From a virus: a stretch of 64,000 nt of DNA. Location of the stretch: IMG/VR virus record IMGVR_UViG_3300021376_000029, positions 21,289 to 85,288 of that record. One strand, written 5' to 3'. A model generated the notes under the pieces. That model had not been told where the DNA came from. It saw only the letters and a list, made by a program, of their open reading frames with translations, and searched no databases. Positions 26,419 through 38,600 of the stretch are shown here, one piece after another (position 1 is the stretch's first letter; each line of letters starts with the position of its first letter). The translations under genes and the position numbers were made by a program.

Positions 26419-29400
26419 GAGTGTGCAATTACGCGAAGATCTTCAAGACGAGGAGCAAGTGCTGGATTTGATCCGACAAATACAATTTTGATTGCAAAAG
26501 AACCGAATGGACTTAAGTTATTTGCAGTATACTTATATTCAATGTAAGAATCTAAATCTTCAGAACTTGATGAGAAAGCTCTTAGATTAGATGGAGTAAT
26601 TGACGCAGTATTATCGGAATAACCAGTTTGATTAAAATATGTCCAATTTATCTTATTGAAATCTTCAGAACTTCCATCAGGTCTTAATTTATACATAACC
26701 TTGATATCTCTGTTGTTAAAAAGATTTGCAGTTATCTTACAATCAAGAGATGTAGCTGGAGCATCAAGGGTGATCTCTTTAGTCACATACTTAGAAACTG
26801 ATGAACTTCCATAAGAGTTTGTCTCAGGAACAAATAAGAATCCTCCAGTATCAGAAACACTAGAAACTGTTCTACCAGTAACTGGAACTGTTCCTGCGTC
26901 TGTATCATTAACAATATCACCAGATACAAATGGATTTGGTGATGTTAATTTAATTTTCAGTGAACCAGTTCCAGAATCCCAACCAATAATTTGACCACTC
27001 TTAAGAGTTACTGTAGTAGAATTAGCAACAACAGATCCTTGAGTTACAGGATTATTTCCTACAAAATCACCAACAATATCAATCACTTTGATCTTGCGAT
27101 TAATAGAGTCTACACTTACAATTTGTCCAGATGCACCACTGACTGCTTGTGTTAGTCTCGTATTACTATCAACAGTATTAGTAAATGATCCTCCACTAAT
27201 ATTGCTATAATCAATAATAACACTCCTAACAAATTTTGCAATATTTGTGATAGTATATGCAGAACTAGTTGGTACTATTAAAGTTTGTGATTTAGTACCA
27301 AAACGATCTTCACTACCTGTGGGGGCATCAATTCTAGATCCAATAGTGATTACATTCGCTCTATTTACATCTAAAACAGGAGATACATTATCTTTTGTTG
27401 TTTCCAGGGAAACAAAATACGATAATGATGATTTTCTATTCAATAAATTTGGATTAGCACGATAAACTTCATTTACTCTTGAAGCAATTACTCTACTGTC
27501 TTCAAAATAATAATTATCATTTGAAGTAACAGTAACAGGTAATGCTAAAGTATATTCGTTCGTTGTTCTAGAATCAACTGATTTACCATATGCAGTTTCA
27601 ATTGTAGTTGAGACATTTGAAGATGGGAATGATACTATAGAAATTTGTGATTGCAGAATTTCATATACTTTATTAGTTGTTGCAAAAACATTATTTCCAC
27701 CACCACCACCAGCACCAGTCATGGCTGGATTAGCAGTATTCCAAAGAGTAGAATCAATTTGAATGCAATATGTATCATAACCAACATTACTTACTGAATG
27801 TAATCCATTAATTAAGGATACTGGAATTCCAAAAATATTTTCTGGAGTTCCAATACCAGAAACATTAGATAATACTACAACGTCACCTTCTTTCATTCCA
27901 TGATTTGGTTGTGTTACTCTAATTACTTTTTGATTTGCACCAAACAGTGAAGAAGTGCCAAGAGTATTATCTACTTGTATTGGGTTAATAGGAAGTTTTA
28001 CAGATCCTATTACATCATTTGTTAATTGAATTGTAGATGTAGTAGAAGTATTAAATACACATCTATTGATATTAAACTTGAGATCTTCAATTTCATCTTC
28101 AACCCAAGCAGATGAATTTTGAGACTTGAATAAAGACCCAACGTTTGGTTGGTTAGATGATACAATAATACTATTAAGAAGTGGACTTCCTACTCGTGAA
28201 CTATAAAGTTTATAGTCAGAACTTGGCGTAGAAACAACGAAAGCATAAGTTGCATTGTTTTCAAGATAAACTGGTGATTTAAACTTGAAGGTAGTTTTTA
28301 CACTAGCATCTGTTGAAGTAGCAACACCCATTTTCACAGCTGGGTTAGTGATTCTTAAAATAGATTCAGCAGTTGCAAGACCATCACCACCAATAATTGT
28401 TACAGTAGGTGGTGTATAATATCCAGAACCAGAGTTTGTAATATTAATTTCATAAATTTTTCCACCATAAATTTTTGGTGATGCTGTAGCAACAGACCCA
28501 AATGTTCCGCCATTATCACCATTAATTGTTACTGTAGTCGCGCCTGATACTGTAGAATAACTAGAACCAAAAGTATTAACTTTAATAGATTCAATAATTC
28601 CAGAATCTTGATCTATAAAGAAAGAAGTAGATGTTATAGCAGGTGATCTGTTGACAACAAATTCTTCACCAGCAATGAAAGAAACACCATTATGATTTGA
28701 AAGTATTAGATTATATCTAGTATTTGCTGAAGAAACAATAGACTGTTTCTTAATAACACCAGTAGCACCAGAAGTTTTTCCAGTTATAGTTTCACCAACA
28801 AAGAGAGTTATTCCTTGTGGAATAGTCGTTGAAATCTTTATTCTAAGGATAGTATCAGAATTCAATGAAACTTCACTAAATGGTAAAATATTTCTAGTAG
28901 GAATTCCTCCATTGGTTTCTACTAAGTAGAGAGATACAGGACGTTCAGTGTCTGCGTTAGTTGGATTTAATTTATTTTGGAAATAAAGATTAACACTAGA
29001 AAGGAAGACTCCTTCATCAAAACCTGTTACGGCAAAAGTTTGTGCCAGAGGATCTAGAAGACCAGATTGGTTAATATTTACTTGAGAACTTCCGATAAGT
29101 TGGACTGTATCTGAATTTAGTACAGATCTTCTGCTGATAGATGTAAATCTACTAGAACCTAAAGAAGTTTCTACCAAACCAGCAGCACGATATTCTGTTT
29201 CTGCAAATGTAGAAACTTTAGTATTATCGTTAGAGTTTATTGAACTTGACGTTAATCTGAAAGACTTACTACCACAAACAAATCTTCTTTGATTTCCAGA
29301 TGTCTGGAAGAATGTTTCAACTGAGGAGTTTAAATCAAATGTCTTTTTGCCTAAAACAGGTGCATATCCAGTAGGAATTAAAAACTGTCCGCTTATATTA

Positions 29401-32400
29401 CCATTTATATCAGTAATAATAGAAGTTCCAAAACCTTTTTCTGCATATCCAGCAATTCCAGTGAATGGAGTAGTTATATTAGTAACATCATCTGGGTTTA
29501 TCCACGACGAAACATCAATGCCGTCAAAGAATGCATATAATCTAGTTTCTGGTTCTAATCCTCTAGCAACAAACTTAACTACATTTCGGCGCATATATGG
29601 ATTATATGCTGTAGATAAAACTCTGTCGTTTGCAGATACAGTCGCTGCCCCATATGGGGTCAATCTATTCTGAGTTCCATTTCTAGTTCTAGTCCTTGTT
29701 TTTCCTTTGAGAACTGAGGTAGAATTATTACTGATAGAATTGAATTGAGAACCTGAGGTTGAATTGCTCAAAGAATAATTAGCAGATCCAGTCCAAGCAA
29801 ACTGCCATTCATTCCAAATAGTTCCCCATGAACCAGGAATATTATTTTGAATGGTATCAAAAATTGAATTTTCATTTACAATCAATTCTGGTGCAATGGT
29901 AGTATCTTTCCATTCATCAATATTTGGTTCTAATGTTACTATCCCACCAAATTTTGCTGCTCTTCCAGGATTAATTGTAATCGTGGTTGAAGCATGTGGG
30001 TTATTAATAGTAGACTGTTCTGTGAATGGAAGAGTAATTAATTCACCAGTTTTCTTATATCCACTTGCAGATCTTTGTAAATCATTAGTATTTTTTTCAA
30101 TTAATTTTGTTTGAGATGCATAGTAACTTGGTCTTGCAACTCCTGTTTGCATATCAATAGAACATGAGTAATCAATTGAATTAGTATTGCCAATATTATG
30201 ACCTTCAAAATTATCTACTAAAATACCATTCTTAAATCTTTCATTTCCAAATTCATCACGAACTTGGGTGTTAAATGTATCTTGCTCAAGAAGACTTAAT
30301 ACAGTATAGTATTCAAGTTTTTCAATCCTCTTTTCAAGTTTACCAATATCACGCATTGTATAGCGACGATTATCAATGCTCTTGGTTTTGATATCAAAAA
30401 TATTAAAAGTATATGCAGGAATATTGAAATAGTATAAAAGCATTCCATCTGAAATTTCAGAAGGTACTTGAGGATTCAGTGAAGGTGTTCCTTTAGATAC
30501 AGTAAATGAACCATCTTTAGTGAGATATAAAGCATCAATTCTATTCAGATAAAATCTATATCCAGTATCATATGAAGTTCCAAATAAAGGAATTGCTGGA
30601 GAAGCAGAACCAACACCATTGAACTTGAGGGCATCAGTAGTTTTCTTATCACTATATCCTGGAAGAACAGTTTCAGTATCAAGTCCAGTGTAGTCTGAAA
30701 CTCTAGGTCTGAAATCAACTACATCTCTCAGAGAAATTTCTCCATATACAGATGAAGTAAATGAAGGTATATTTTTATAATTAATGTTCGTATAAGAATC
30801 TACAGTAAAGTAATCACCAGTATTTGTATTACCAATATGTCTAAAGTAATCATACACTACTAAAAGTTTATTGGTAGGAATTTGAGCATCTGGTTTTCTA
30901 ATAATTCTTGCTAAATCATAATGAGTATCTCTTTGACCACCATCAAAAATAAATCTATCAGTTACATTAGTATCATTTTTAGTGGCATCAGCTCCACTGG
31001 AAGACATGTATATTGCTTGTAATGTATAACCATCTGCATATTGTAGAGGAATAACTGGATCAGAAAATCCTGTCGCTACTTGATATTCTTGTGAATATAC
31101 TAATACTTTAGTTTTTGGTATAGTATCACTTTTGTTAACAGGAGCAATTAACTTAAATGGTGCCGAAGCAAATGATCCAGTTAATGTAATAGTAAGAGAT
31201 TTATTGCTATTTGAATACGAAACTACGCCAGATCCTGATATATCAATTAAGTTACCATTAGATGGATTGCTAAGAATATAATTATCAGATGAATAATTTA
31301 AGAAACTTTCATTAGTACCTACAGTTACAGTAAATGCTCCTGATGCATCAAAATTACCAATGAATTCTTTCTGAACAGTATAATTGATATTTGTATTATT
31401 AGGATTAAGAATTGTAGTTTGTACATTCTTATTTGGTAAAGGAAGTAATAAGGAATTGCCTGTCAGACCATTCAGTTTTGTTCTGACTCTTGAAATAACT
31501 TTACCTGTAAATGAACTTAAGATTAGACCATAAACATAAATTCTGCTGGTAAAACCTGAACCCTCTCTTACAGCAAATCTTACTAAGTATTTTCTAGTAA
31601 TACCAGCGTTATCTGTAACTTCAATAATATCACCTTTACTTAAGTCTAGATCAGGACGTGAGGCTAAATTATCAGCACTAATATAGTATGATCCTTCTAC
31701 TGCATTAAATGTTGCGCCGTTAGCAACATTGAATATATCCTGTTTAGATGTAATATCACCAGCAAATGGATTCCCCGTAGTAGAACCATAAAAACTTTTA
31801 ATATATGAAGCATCATAAGAAATAACGTTATTTTTATTCAGAATAGCTTCAAATGCACACCCATTTCCTCCATAATTACTAGTAACAGTCACTACAGGAG
31901 ATGAATTATAATTACCTAAAGATAAACGAGCTGCGTTAGTTATTCTAATAGATCTTAATTCACCGTTCGTTATAGTAATATTAGATGCTTGAATAATAGA
32001 AGTTACATCAGTACCACCAATTGATATAGTTAGACTACTAGCAGTAGTATAACCACTTCCAAATGATTTTGGTTTTAAATATGCAATAGTGCTATCTTCT
32101 TCAATAATATTGTATGGAGTAGAAGTGCCATCCAGTTCAGACAATATAGTTTCATTATCCTGAAAAATTCCATTAACACGAGATAATACTACTTCATTTG
32201 TATCTGATAAAATTTGTTCAACAATACCCTCTGCTCCACTAGATTGTCCTGTAACGAATTTTCCTACGCTAAAGTTTACAGGATTTTTGCATAATACTTT
32301 AGTATAATACTCAGTACCAAAAAGACCTAATTTATATAATGATGATGTTTTATCGTAAATATTAGCATTTGAATTGCCAGTTAAAAATTTCAGATATTTT

Positions 32401-33989
32401 GTTTTTGAAATACCAATATATGATGTGGTAATTCTATCTGCATCCATCAGTGTTCCACTAACAGAACCCATAGTTATCGTTTGACCAATTATAAAATCAA
32501 CACTGGATGGTTTTGTTACCAAAACAACTGCTTTAGTTTGTGAAGCATTTTGTTGATAAACTCTGACTTCACCGCTAATAGATCCAATAGAATATGGCGT
32601 ATTTACTGCAACCTGACCAGATGAAGAAATGTTAGATACTGTTAAAATCCAGAATTTTTCACTTTCTGGTGAATCTGCGTTTAAGTTTGCTGTTGTATCA
32701 CCATATAATACATCACTATGAGTATCATAAAGTTTAATTTCTTGATATGGATTAGTACTTAATAATCCAGAACCAGTTAAGTTTTGAGTTTTACCTTCAA
32801 TATCAGGAAAAGAATATAGATTTTTTACTGTATAATTAGAACCTTCTAAAGGTGATATGAAAATATTTTCTTGAGTTTCTGTATCTCTTGCCTTGTCAAC
32901 TACAATATATTTTGTAGAGGTTGTTTCTATTTCATATCCTCTAACATATGCTTTTCCAGGATTTAATGAAATGGCAAATTTATTTTCATCACCACCTTGT
33001 TGAGTAGTATAAAGTCCATTGTTTGATCCATTATTTAAATGTTCTTGCAGATTTATTGTAAAGTCTCTTACAATATAATCTCCAGATTCATCCTGGGTTC
33101 TTCTAGCAAGAATGGCGAGAATATCATTAACACTAAAATTAAGATTTCCAATTGGGGTTGTAATTTGACTATTACCACCAATAATGACCATTAACTGAAC
33201 AAAATCTTTTTGATCAGGACTTGAAATATCTCTTTTTACCAATGAAACAGTGATCTTTAATCTATGTGATCCAGGAGCACTAAAATTTGAATATCCCTGA
33301 GCATTATCAAGAAGAGAAAGATCTTCTTCTGAAGTTACCAACTGTTCATTTATAACAAAACCAACTTTGTATGAAGGAGTATTGCTATATTTGTCTAATA
33401 TTACTGTTTCAGTATTATTTCTTACTAATGTGCCGTTTATGAAATAAACTCCTTCTTTTACAGTTACCGCAGATCCAAATCCCATGGCTGGACTTGATGT
33501 TGGTTTTACATTACCAGTAATACCAACAATTGCTGTCGGTGATCCAGGAGAATTTGCAATAATCGTTTCGCCTTCTGCAAATGTTTTTTGAACATTTGAA
33601 GTTCCGCTGTTTTCATATTTGACAAATAATGTTGCTGAATCTGTATCAGTAAAAGCAGTAGCATCTATGACTGTTGCAACAATTCCAGTAGTTGCACCAG
33701 TCATTTTTTTACCAATGTAATCAGTAATTTGTAAATTATTGGTAAAAGAACTTACTTTAACATAAGAATATTGACTATCAAAAATAATTTCCCCAGGTAC
33801 TACTACAGAACCTTGCTTAAACTTTGATTTAGCAAGAGTTTCTATTTGAGTTTGTAATATTGATTGTAATGTAGTTAATTCTCTTGATTGGATTGAATAT
33901 CCAGGTCTAAACAGAACCCTATAAAAATTTTTTAAGGGATCAAAATCATCAAAATATGGAGCTTTATTAAGATTCGTACTCTGGGGCAT
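26415..33989 (-). CDS. DUF4815 giant virion protein (2524 aa)
   Basis: 2524 aa. The N-terminus NKAPYFDDFDPLKNFYRVLF then RPGYSIQSRELTTLQSILQT matches the DUF4815 consensus (about the first 550-1200 residues), a family of large phage virion proteins. Later regions have repeated GSGY-type beta-helix turns (SGSGYYTPPTVTIIGGDG) and sections such as SLYLVETNGGIPTRNILPFS with PVYLENNATYAFVVSTPSSD found in T4 gp10/gp9-like cyanophage proteins. It follows gp8 in transcription order, the place of gp9-gp12 in T4, so a role at the baseplate periphery or in fibre attachment is likely. No late box found directly upstream; probably read through from gp8. Confidence 0.8.
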   Translation of the reverse strand: MPQSTNLNKAPYFDDFDPLKNFYRVLFRPGYSIQSRELTTLQSILQTQIETLAKSKFKQGSVVVPGEIIFDSQYSYVKVSSFTNNLQITDYIGKKMTGATTGIVATVIDATAFTDTDSATLFVKYENSGTSNVQKTFAEGETIIANSPGSPTAIVGITGNVKPTSSPAMGFGSAVTVKEGVYFINGTLVRNNTETVILDKYSNTPSYKVGFVINEQLVTSEEDLSLLDNAQGYSNFSAPGSHRLKITVSLVKRDISSPDQKDFVQLMVIIGGNSQITTPIGNLNFSVNDILAILARRTQDESGDYIVRDFTINLQEHLNNGSNNGLYTTQQGGDENKFAISLNPGKAYVRGYEIETTSTKYIVVDKARDTETQENIFISPLEGSNYTVKNLYSFPDIEGKTQNLTGSGLLSTNPYQEIKLYDTHSDVLYGDTTANLNADSPESEKFWILTVSNISSSGQVAVNTPYSIGSISGEVRVYQQNASQTKAVVLVTKPSSVDFIIGQTITMGSVSGTLMDADRITTSYIGISKTKYLKFLTGNSNANIYDKTSSLYKLGLFGTEYYTKVLCKNPVNFSVGKFVTGQSSGAEGIVEQILSDTNEVVLSRVNGIFQDNETILSELDGTSTPYNIIEEDSTIAYLKPKSFGSGYTTASSLTISIGGTDVTSIIQASNITITNGELRSIRITNAARLSLGNYNSSPVVTVTSNYGGNGCAFEAILNKNNVISYDASYIKSFYGSTTGNPFAGDITSKQDIFNVANGATFNAVEGSYYISADNLASRPDLDLSKGDIIEVTDNAGITRKYLVRFAVREGSGFTSRIYVYGLILSSFTGKVISRVRTKLNGLTGNSLLLPLPNKNVQTTILNPNNTNINYTVQKEFIGNFDASGAFTVTVGTNESFLNYSSDNYILSNPSNGNLIDISGSGVVSYSNSNKSLTITLTGSFASAPFKLIAPVNKSDTIPKTKVLVYSQEYQVATGFSDPVIPLQYADGYTLQAIYMSSSGADATKNDTNVTDRFIFDGGQRDTHYDLARIIRKPDAQIPTNKLLVVYDYFRHIGNTNTGDYFTVDSYTNINYKNIPSFTSSVYGEISLRDVVDFRPRVSDYTGLDTETVLPGYSDKKTTDALKFNGVGSASPAIPLFGTSYDTGYRFYLNRIDALYLTKDGSFTVSKGTPSLNPQVPSEISDGMLLYYFNIPAYTFNIFDIKTKSIDNRRYTMRDIGKLEKRIEKLEYYTVLSLLEQDTFNTQVRDEFGNERFKNGILVDNFEGHNIGNTNSIDYSCSIDMQTGVARPSYYASQTKLIEKNTNDLQRSASGYKKTGELITLPFTEQSTINNPHASTTITINPGRAAKFGGIVTLEPNIDEWKDTTIAPELIVNENSIFDTIQNNIPGSWGTIWNEWQFAWTGSANYSLSNSTSGSQFNSISNNSTSVLKGKTRTRTRNGTQNRLTPYGAATVSANDRVLSTAYNPYMRRNVVKFVARGLEPETRLYAFFDGIDVSSWINPDDVTNITTPFTGIAGYAEKGFGTSIITDINGNISGQFLIPTGYAPVLGKKTFDLNSSVETFFQTSGNQRRFVCGSKSFRLTSSSINSNDNTKVSTFAETEYRAAGLVETSLGSSRFTSISRRSVLNSDTVQLIGSSQVNINQSGLLDPLAQTFAVTGFDEGVFLSSVNLYFQNKLNPTNADTERPVSLYLVETNGGIPTRNILPFSEVSLNSDTILRIKISTTIPQGITLFVGETITGKTSGATGVIKKQSIVSSANTRYNLILSNHNGVSFIAGEEFVVNRSPAITSTSFFIDQDSGIIESIKVNTFGSSYSTVSGATTVTINGDNGGTFGSVATASPKIYGGKIYEINITNSGSGYYTPPTVTIIGGDGLATAESILRITNPAVKMGVATSTDASVKTTFKFKSPVYLENNATYAFVVSTPSSDYKLYSSRVGSPLLNSIIVSSNQPNVGSLFKSQNSSAWVEDEIEDLKFNINRCVFNTSTTSTIQLTNDVIGSVKLPINPIQVDNTLGTSSLFGANQKVIRVTQPNHGMKEGDVVVLSNVSGIGTPENIFGIPVSLINGLHSVSNVGYDTYCIQIDSTLWNTANPAMTGAGGGGGNNVFATTNKVYEILQSQISIVSFPSSNVSTTIETAYGKSVDSRTTNEYTLALPVTVTSNDNYYFEDSRVIASRVNEVYRANPNLLNRKSSLSYFVSLETTKDNVSPVLDVNRANVITIGSRIDAPTGSEDRFGTKSQTLIVPTSSAYTITNIAKFVRSVIIDYSNISGGSFTNTVDSNTRLTQAVSGASGQIVSVDSINRKIKVIDIVGDFVGNNPVTQGSVVANSTTVTLKSGQIIGWDSGTGSLKIKLTSPNPFVSGDIVNDTDAGTVPVTGRTVSSVSDTGGFLFVPETNSYGSSSVSKYVTKEITLDAPATSLDCKITANLFNNRDIKVMYKLRPDGSSEDFNKINWTYFNQTGYSDNTASITPSNLRAFSSSSEDLDSYIEYKYTANNLSPFGSFAIKIVFVGSNPALAPRLEDLRVIAHS

Positions 33990-34027
33990 ATTATTAAACT
34001 ATTAATGAGTTTGATCTATGATATATA

Positions 34028-35590
34028 TTAGAATTCTACAACTAGTTTAACATCTTCAATTTGATCAACTGCTCTTGAGACAGTTCTTCTATTTTCAACA
34101 TAAAGAATATCACCTGTATATTTTTCAATTTCTGGTCTTGAATAACCAGTAGTAAAAGTCAAATTAGATACAGTTAAACTATAGGTAATATCTGGAGTTT
34201 CTGATGCTGTTGATGTAGCTCCAGTGATTGCATTTGCGCCAGAAAACTGAGGAAGAGAACCTCCCTGGGCTCCAGTTTGAATATGCTCATAGCTACTTTG
34301 ATATACTTTTAAAATCTTAGTAGTAGGATCCCATGAAACTACTCTTCCTTTTGCATTAGTATTTGCTTGAGTAACGACTTCATCAAGGCTAAAAGATGCA
34401 GTAGTTGAACTTGGGAATTTGATTGAGGTAAGAGCACTATAAGTAGATGATGTAGCACTTACACCTGATGATTCTTTAGGATCTCTCACAATACCAATTC
34501 TTCTAAAATCAGTGTCAATTGGGAATTCAAAGTTTTCATCATACTGAACTCTGGAGTTAATCATAACTCTCTTAGTCCCAAGTTCTTTGTATATATTAAA
34601 TCCATGGCCGCCAGGAGGTGGAATAATTACTTCAAGAACTGCACCAGATCCAGCTCCAATGCCAGAAATTTCGGTGGAGTTGACATTTACAGAGCCGAAA
34701 GTATACCCAGATCCGTTAGTCGTCACTGTAACACTAGTAACTGCACCACTAACAATAACAATAGTACACAATGCTTGAACACCACCAGTTATAGAAGTAT
34801 AGTCTCCGCGAATAGGAACGTTAGTATATGTGCCGTCAGTATATCCACTACCAGCATTTTTAATAATTACTGTATCAATAGAACCATTGATTGCTGCTGT
34901 TTTTACGTCTGTACCATTCGCAGGATCGCCTGCAGCACCTGTTCCCCAAGTTGCTGGTACGGGAATATAGGATGTAGTGAAAAACTTGATAACATCGTCT
35001 GTACCGATGCTGTACATAAACTTCCACCTATAACCATCTGCAGTATTAAAAGTAGAAGTTCCTGTTCCAGTTGGTGCTACCGAAGAAGCAATACCATTTG
35101 GGTTTGCAACCGTAGAACCATTATAAATGCACTTGTAAACTTTATAGTTATGTACTACATAAAATTTTGCATTATATAAATTTGTAGCATTTTGCCCTGA
35201 TGAAACTGCTCTATAATCAACACTATAATTAGGACGGTACATATCATAAATTTGTCCCGAAGTCCAATTATAACGAGGAATTACAAGTCTCACATCAGAG
35301 GATTGAATTCTCTTAAGAGAAATCATATCATCAAAGGTTTCTCTTTCATAATCAAAATTATCAATAGGTGTTGGGGGATTATTTTCGTTTGGAGTAGCAA
35401 GATATGAAGCACTATGTTGACTGCCCGCAGGTTGTCCTACATATGCTGTTGCGCCAGGCGCCGCCGCAGTATCCCAATTTTGGGGTCTGCCCATGAAAAA
35501 GTACATATTTGTAGCAGCAGTTTCACTAAAAGCTTCTTCAAACTGCTGTGCATTATGAATTCTAAACTGTTCAGAAATAAGTGCTGGCAT
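34028..35590 (-). CDS. 8: Baseplate wedge protein gp8
   Basis: 520 aa, longer than T4 gp8 (334 aa) but collinear with it: FFMGRPQNWD matches the FGRSEPW strand, IPRYNWTSGQIYDMY matches IPRRDWG, YKVYKCIYN matches VYRCLD, and GYRWKFMYSI then FFTTSYIPVP matches GYVWEYLFEI and its following strand. gp8 is a dimeric wedge protein of the baseplate. Middle residues (about 215-310) hold extra GSGYT-type beta-helix repeats not in T4. Two overlapping late boxes lie just upstream (35620-35633). Confidence 0.9.
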   Translation of the reverse strand: MPALISEQFRIHNAQQFEEAFSETAATNMYFFMGRPQNWDTAAAPGATAYVGQPAGSQHSASYLATPNENNPPTPIDNFDYERETFDDMISLKRIQSSDVRLVIPRYNWTSGQIYDMYRPNYSVDYRAVSSGQNATNLYNAKFYVVHNYKVYKCIYNGSTVANPNGIASSVAPTGTGTSTFNTADGYRWKFMYSIGTDDVIKFFTTSYIPVPATWGTGAAGDPANGTDVKTAAINGSIDTVIIKNAGSGYTDGTYTNVPIRGDYTSITGGVQALCTIVIVSGAVTSVTVTTNGSGYTFGSVNVNSTEISGIGAGSGAVLEVIIPPPGGHGFNIYKELGTKRVMINSRVQYDENFEFPIDTDFRRIGIVRDPKESSGVSATSSTYSALTSIKFPSSTTASFSLDEVVTQANTNAKGRVVSWDPTTKILKVYQSSYEHIQTGAQGGSLPQFSGANAITGATSTASETPDITYSLTVSNLTFTTGYSRPEIEKYTGDILYVENRRTVSRAVDQIEDVKLVVEF

Positions 35591-35619
35591 TTTTATTTAA
35601 TCTTTAGAAATTTCTGTGT

Positions 35620-35633
35620 TATTTATATTTATC
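35620..35633 (-). promoter_or_regulatory. Two overlapping late promoter boxes
   Basis: TATAAATA (35620-35627) and GATAAATA (35626-35633) on the minus strand, 30-43 nt upstream of the gp8 start and overlapping the end of the 3032-aa gene. Confidence 0.7.
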
Positions 35634-38600
35634 ATCCTCGCCAAGCAAGTCTCATATAATCACCTTGATTATGAGATGTTGAAGATGTATTGAGTACACC
35701 ACGCTGGCAATTCAATAATTGACCGCTAAAGATAGATGAATAGAAAATGGTTTCATCACCAAATTCAATATATCCTGAAGGAGGCAAATTATAAGTATTT
35801 CCACTAATTAAAATAGTTTGATCAAGATCAGTAATTCCAGAGGCAAGAGTTAATCCAAAACTGATATAAGAATCTTCACCGTAATTAATAATTATATTAT
35901 CGCTAGCGCCAGTAGTACTCCCAGGTCTATTTACAAAATCAGCAATAGTTAAATTAGGTGCATAACGAGAAACATTTTCAATATTTACATTTGTTCCCAA
36001 ATAAGAAGATAAAGGATCATTAATATTCAATGGTTCATACTTAAATTTATTTTCTTCAAATGTATTCAAGACATAGGCTAATGCTGGTCGTGAAACATCA
36101 CGATTTGTTCTATTTTCTGTTTCAATAGTTGTAACTTTTGTGCTACTGATACTTGTTTGTATCACAGGAATTTCATATTTTTCTTCGCTTCCAATTGCAG
36201 TGCTTCCAGTTAATCCAGCAGAAGTAAGTAATGCAATACCATCATTTGCTTTCATATCTATTATTATATCTTTAAAGTCATAAACTGGTTTCTTTCTGAT
36301 TAATTCATATCGTTTAGCAAAAATAATTTCTGGTGCTGTTGTATAACCAGATCCAGGATTTGTAATAGTTACCGATACCACACGACCATTTTCAATTGTA
36401 GAATACGCTTCTGCACCTGTTCCTGGATTACCACATGCTGGTTTGAATAAAACTATAGGTGCTGTTTCATATTCCATACCACCATTATTGACATCAATTC
36501 TTGTAATTAGGTTATTATAAACTGATGGAATAGAAACAGTTCCTGAAATTGAAGTAGTTCCGCTTACTGAAACTGGATTAGCACCAGATACAGCGACTCC
36601 AGAAACTACTGCAGTTGCAACAGCATTTTTACCCTTAATATATGAGTTATCGGTATAAACAAAAGCAGTATAAAGTAAATCATCTCCTTGTTCCAAAACA
36701 TTTTGTTCTATAGAAATAAGTTCTTTAGGTGTTTCGCCTTGGATTTTAATTAAATCTCCTGGTTTGAGATATTCATAAGTCTGATTAACTTTTTTCAAAT
36801 ATCTACATCCATCTATAGTATTTTCACCAATATAATGGATATCCTCAAAAACTTTACCATTCCATATAGAGATAGTTTTATCAAATGTTTTTCCGTAGAA
36901 ATATAATAAATTACACTTTTTACCCTTGGTAGGAGCTTCCTTGAATGTCAGAATATTATCTGATATAGTATAAGTGTCATTTTCATTTTGAGGAACACCA
37001 TCAAGAAGTATTAATAATTGATGAACATCAGGAAGTTTTATAATATCATCCTGATATTTCAGTTCAAAAACAGTTTGCCTGTCATTAAATTGATCTGAAA
37101 TATTATTAAGCATTTTGTACTTACTAAAAGAGTATCCAAAGAAATTACGACTTGCATCAAAAGATTCATAAAAAACTATTTTATTTGGATAAACCGATCT
37201 ATTAATAATATAACTTTCTCCATAAATTTGCAGAACGCCATCAACAAATATCAAGAGATTTTCATCTTGCTCTGTAACAAGATTTGCTCCATCTAGTTTA
37301 TAAAGATTAAATTCTTTGGTGACTCCATCAAATAAAATATTCTTCAATTTATAAGAATACCTAATGTCATCAGAAGAATTAGTCAACTTATATAATACCG
37401 AATAGAAAGTAGAACCTTCTTTTGGTGGTTCATACATTCTAAGAGTATTATTTGTAGTATTGAACTCAAATTGTCCTTTAATTACTTTAGCATTTGTTAA
37501 TCTTGAACTCAATATAGTATCAGAAGTTCCTAAGAAATCAGGTAAAATATTAAAATCCTTAACATACAATTGATTTGCTAATGCAAGTTTCATCATATTT
37601 TTTGCCTTATTAAAGGCAACAATAGATTCTGATACTTCACCCTGAACACCATTTGAAATTAATGTGTTTCCAGATGTAGTTAAATATGAATTTGTAGCAT
37701 CAAGTATATTAGAATTACCGCCATAGAAAAGATCTAAAACAACAGCATCAACAATAATTCCAATATCTCTTTTACACTTTGTTTCTCCTGATGCTGTGGT
37801 TCCAGAAGATACCGCTGGAATAGGAGTTGGATATGTTAAAGATCCTTGATTTAAATGGAATGTTACGATTCCAGAAAGAATATCAATATTATTTCTGACA
37901 TTAGTACATGATGTTGGATTAGTATTTGAAGAAACACCAGATGCAGGTAATGGATCTGCAGTAATTGTAAGATCTTTAGTAAACAACTGGTTGGTGATTG
38001 CCAGTTTCATTACATCACGAGCTTTGTTGAATGCTGTGATAGATTCAGCTATTTCTCCTTGAAGTCCGTTAGAAGTTAATGAAGTTCCAGTAGCATTAAA
38101 ATATTGTTTTAAAAATTCAATAACATATCTATTGCTTCCTACATGTACATCTAAAGAAACTGCATCAATAAAAATACCGATATCTCTCTTGCATTTTGCC
38201 TCTCCAGCAGGAACAGTAGTTGATACTGATTCAGCAGGAAGACCAGTTACGTTACCAGCAGTAATATGAGAAGTAATAATTAATGTTAGGTTTGTAATAG
38301 CAGTTTGAATATCTGAGCAAGCAGTTGGACTAGTATTACTAACATTACCGCCAGTGCCACCATAATTAGCTGCACCACTAGTAATAGTGAGATCTTTGAT
38401 TGTCAGTTGGTTAGCAACTGCCTTTTTCATTTCATCTCTTGCCTTATTAAAAGCAAGAACTGATTGTGCTTCTTCTCCCACAAGACCATTTGTAATAGGA
38501 CTGCCATTATTAAAATATGAAAGAACAAATTGACGACTGTATACATTTCCGCCAGCTTGAGCAATGTCTAAAGATACAGAATCAATGAAGATACCAATAT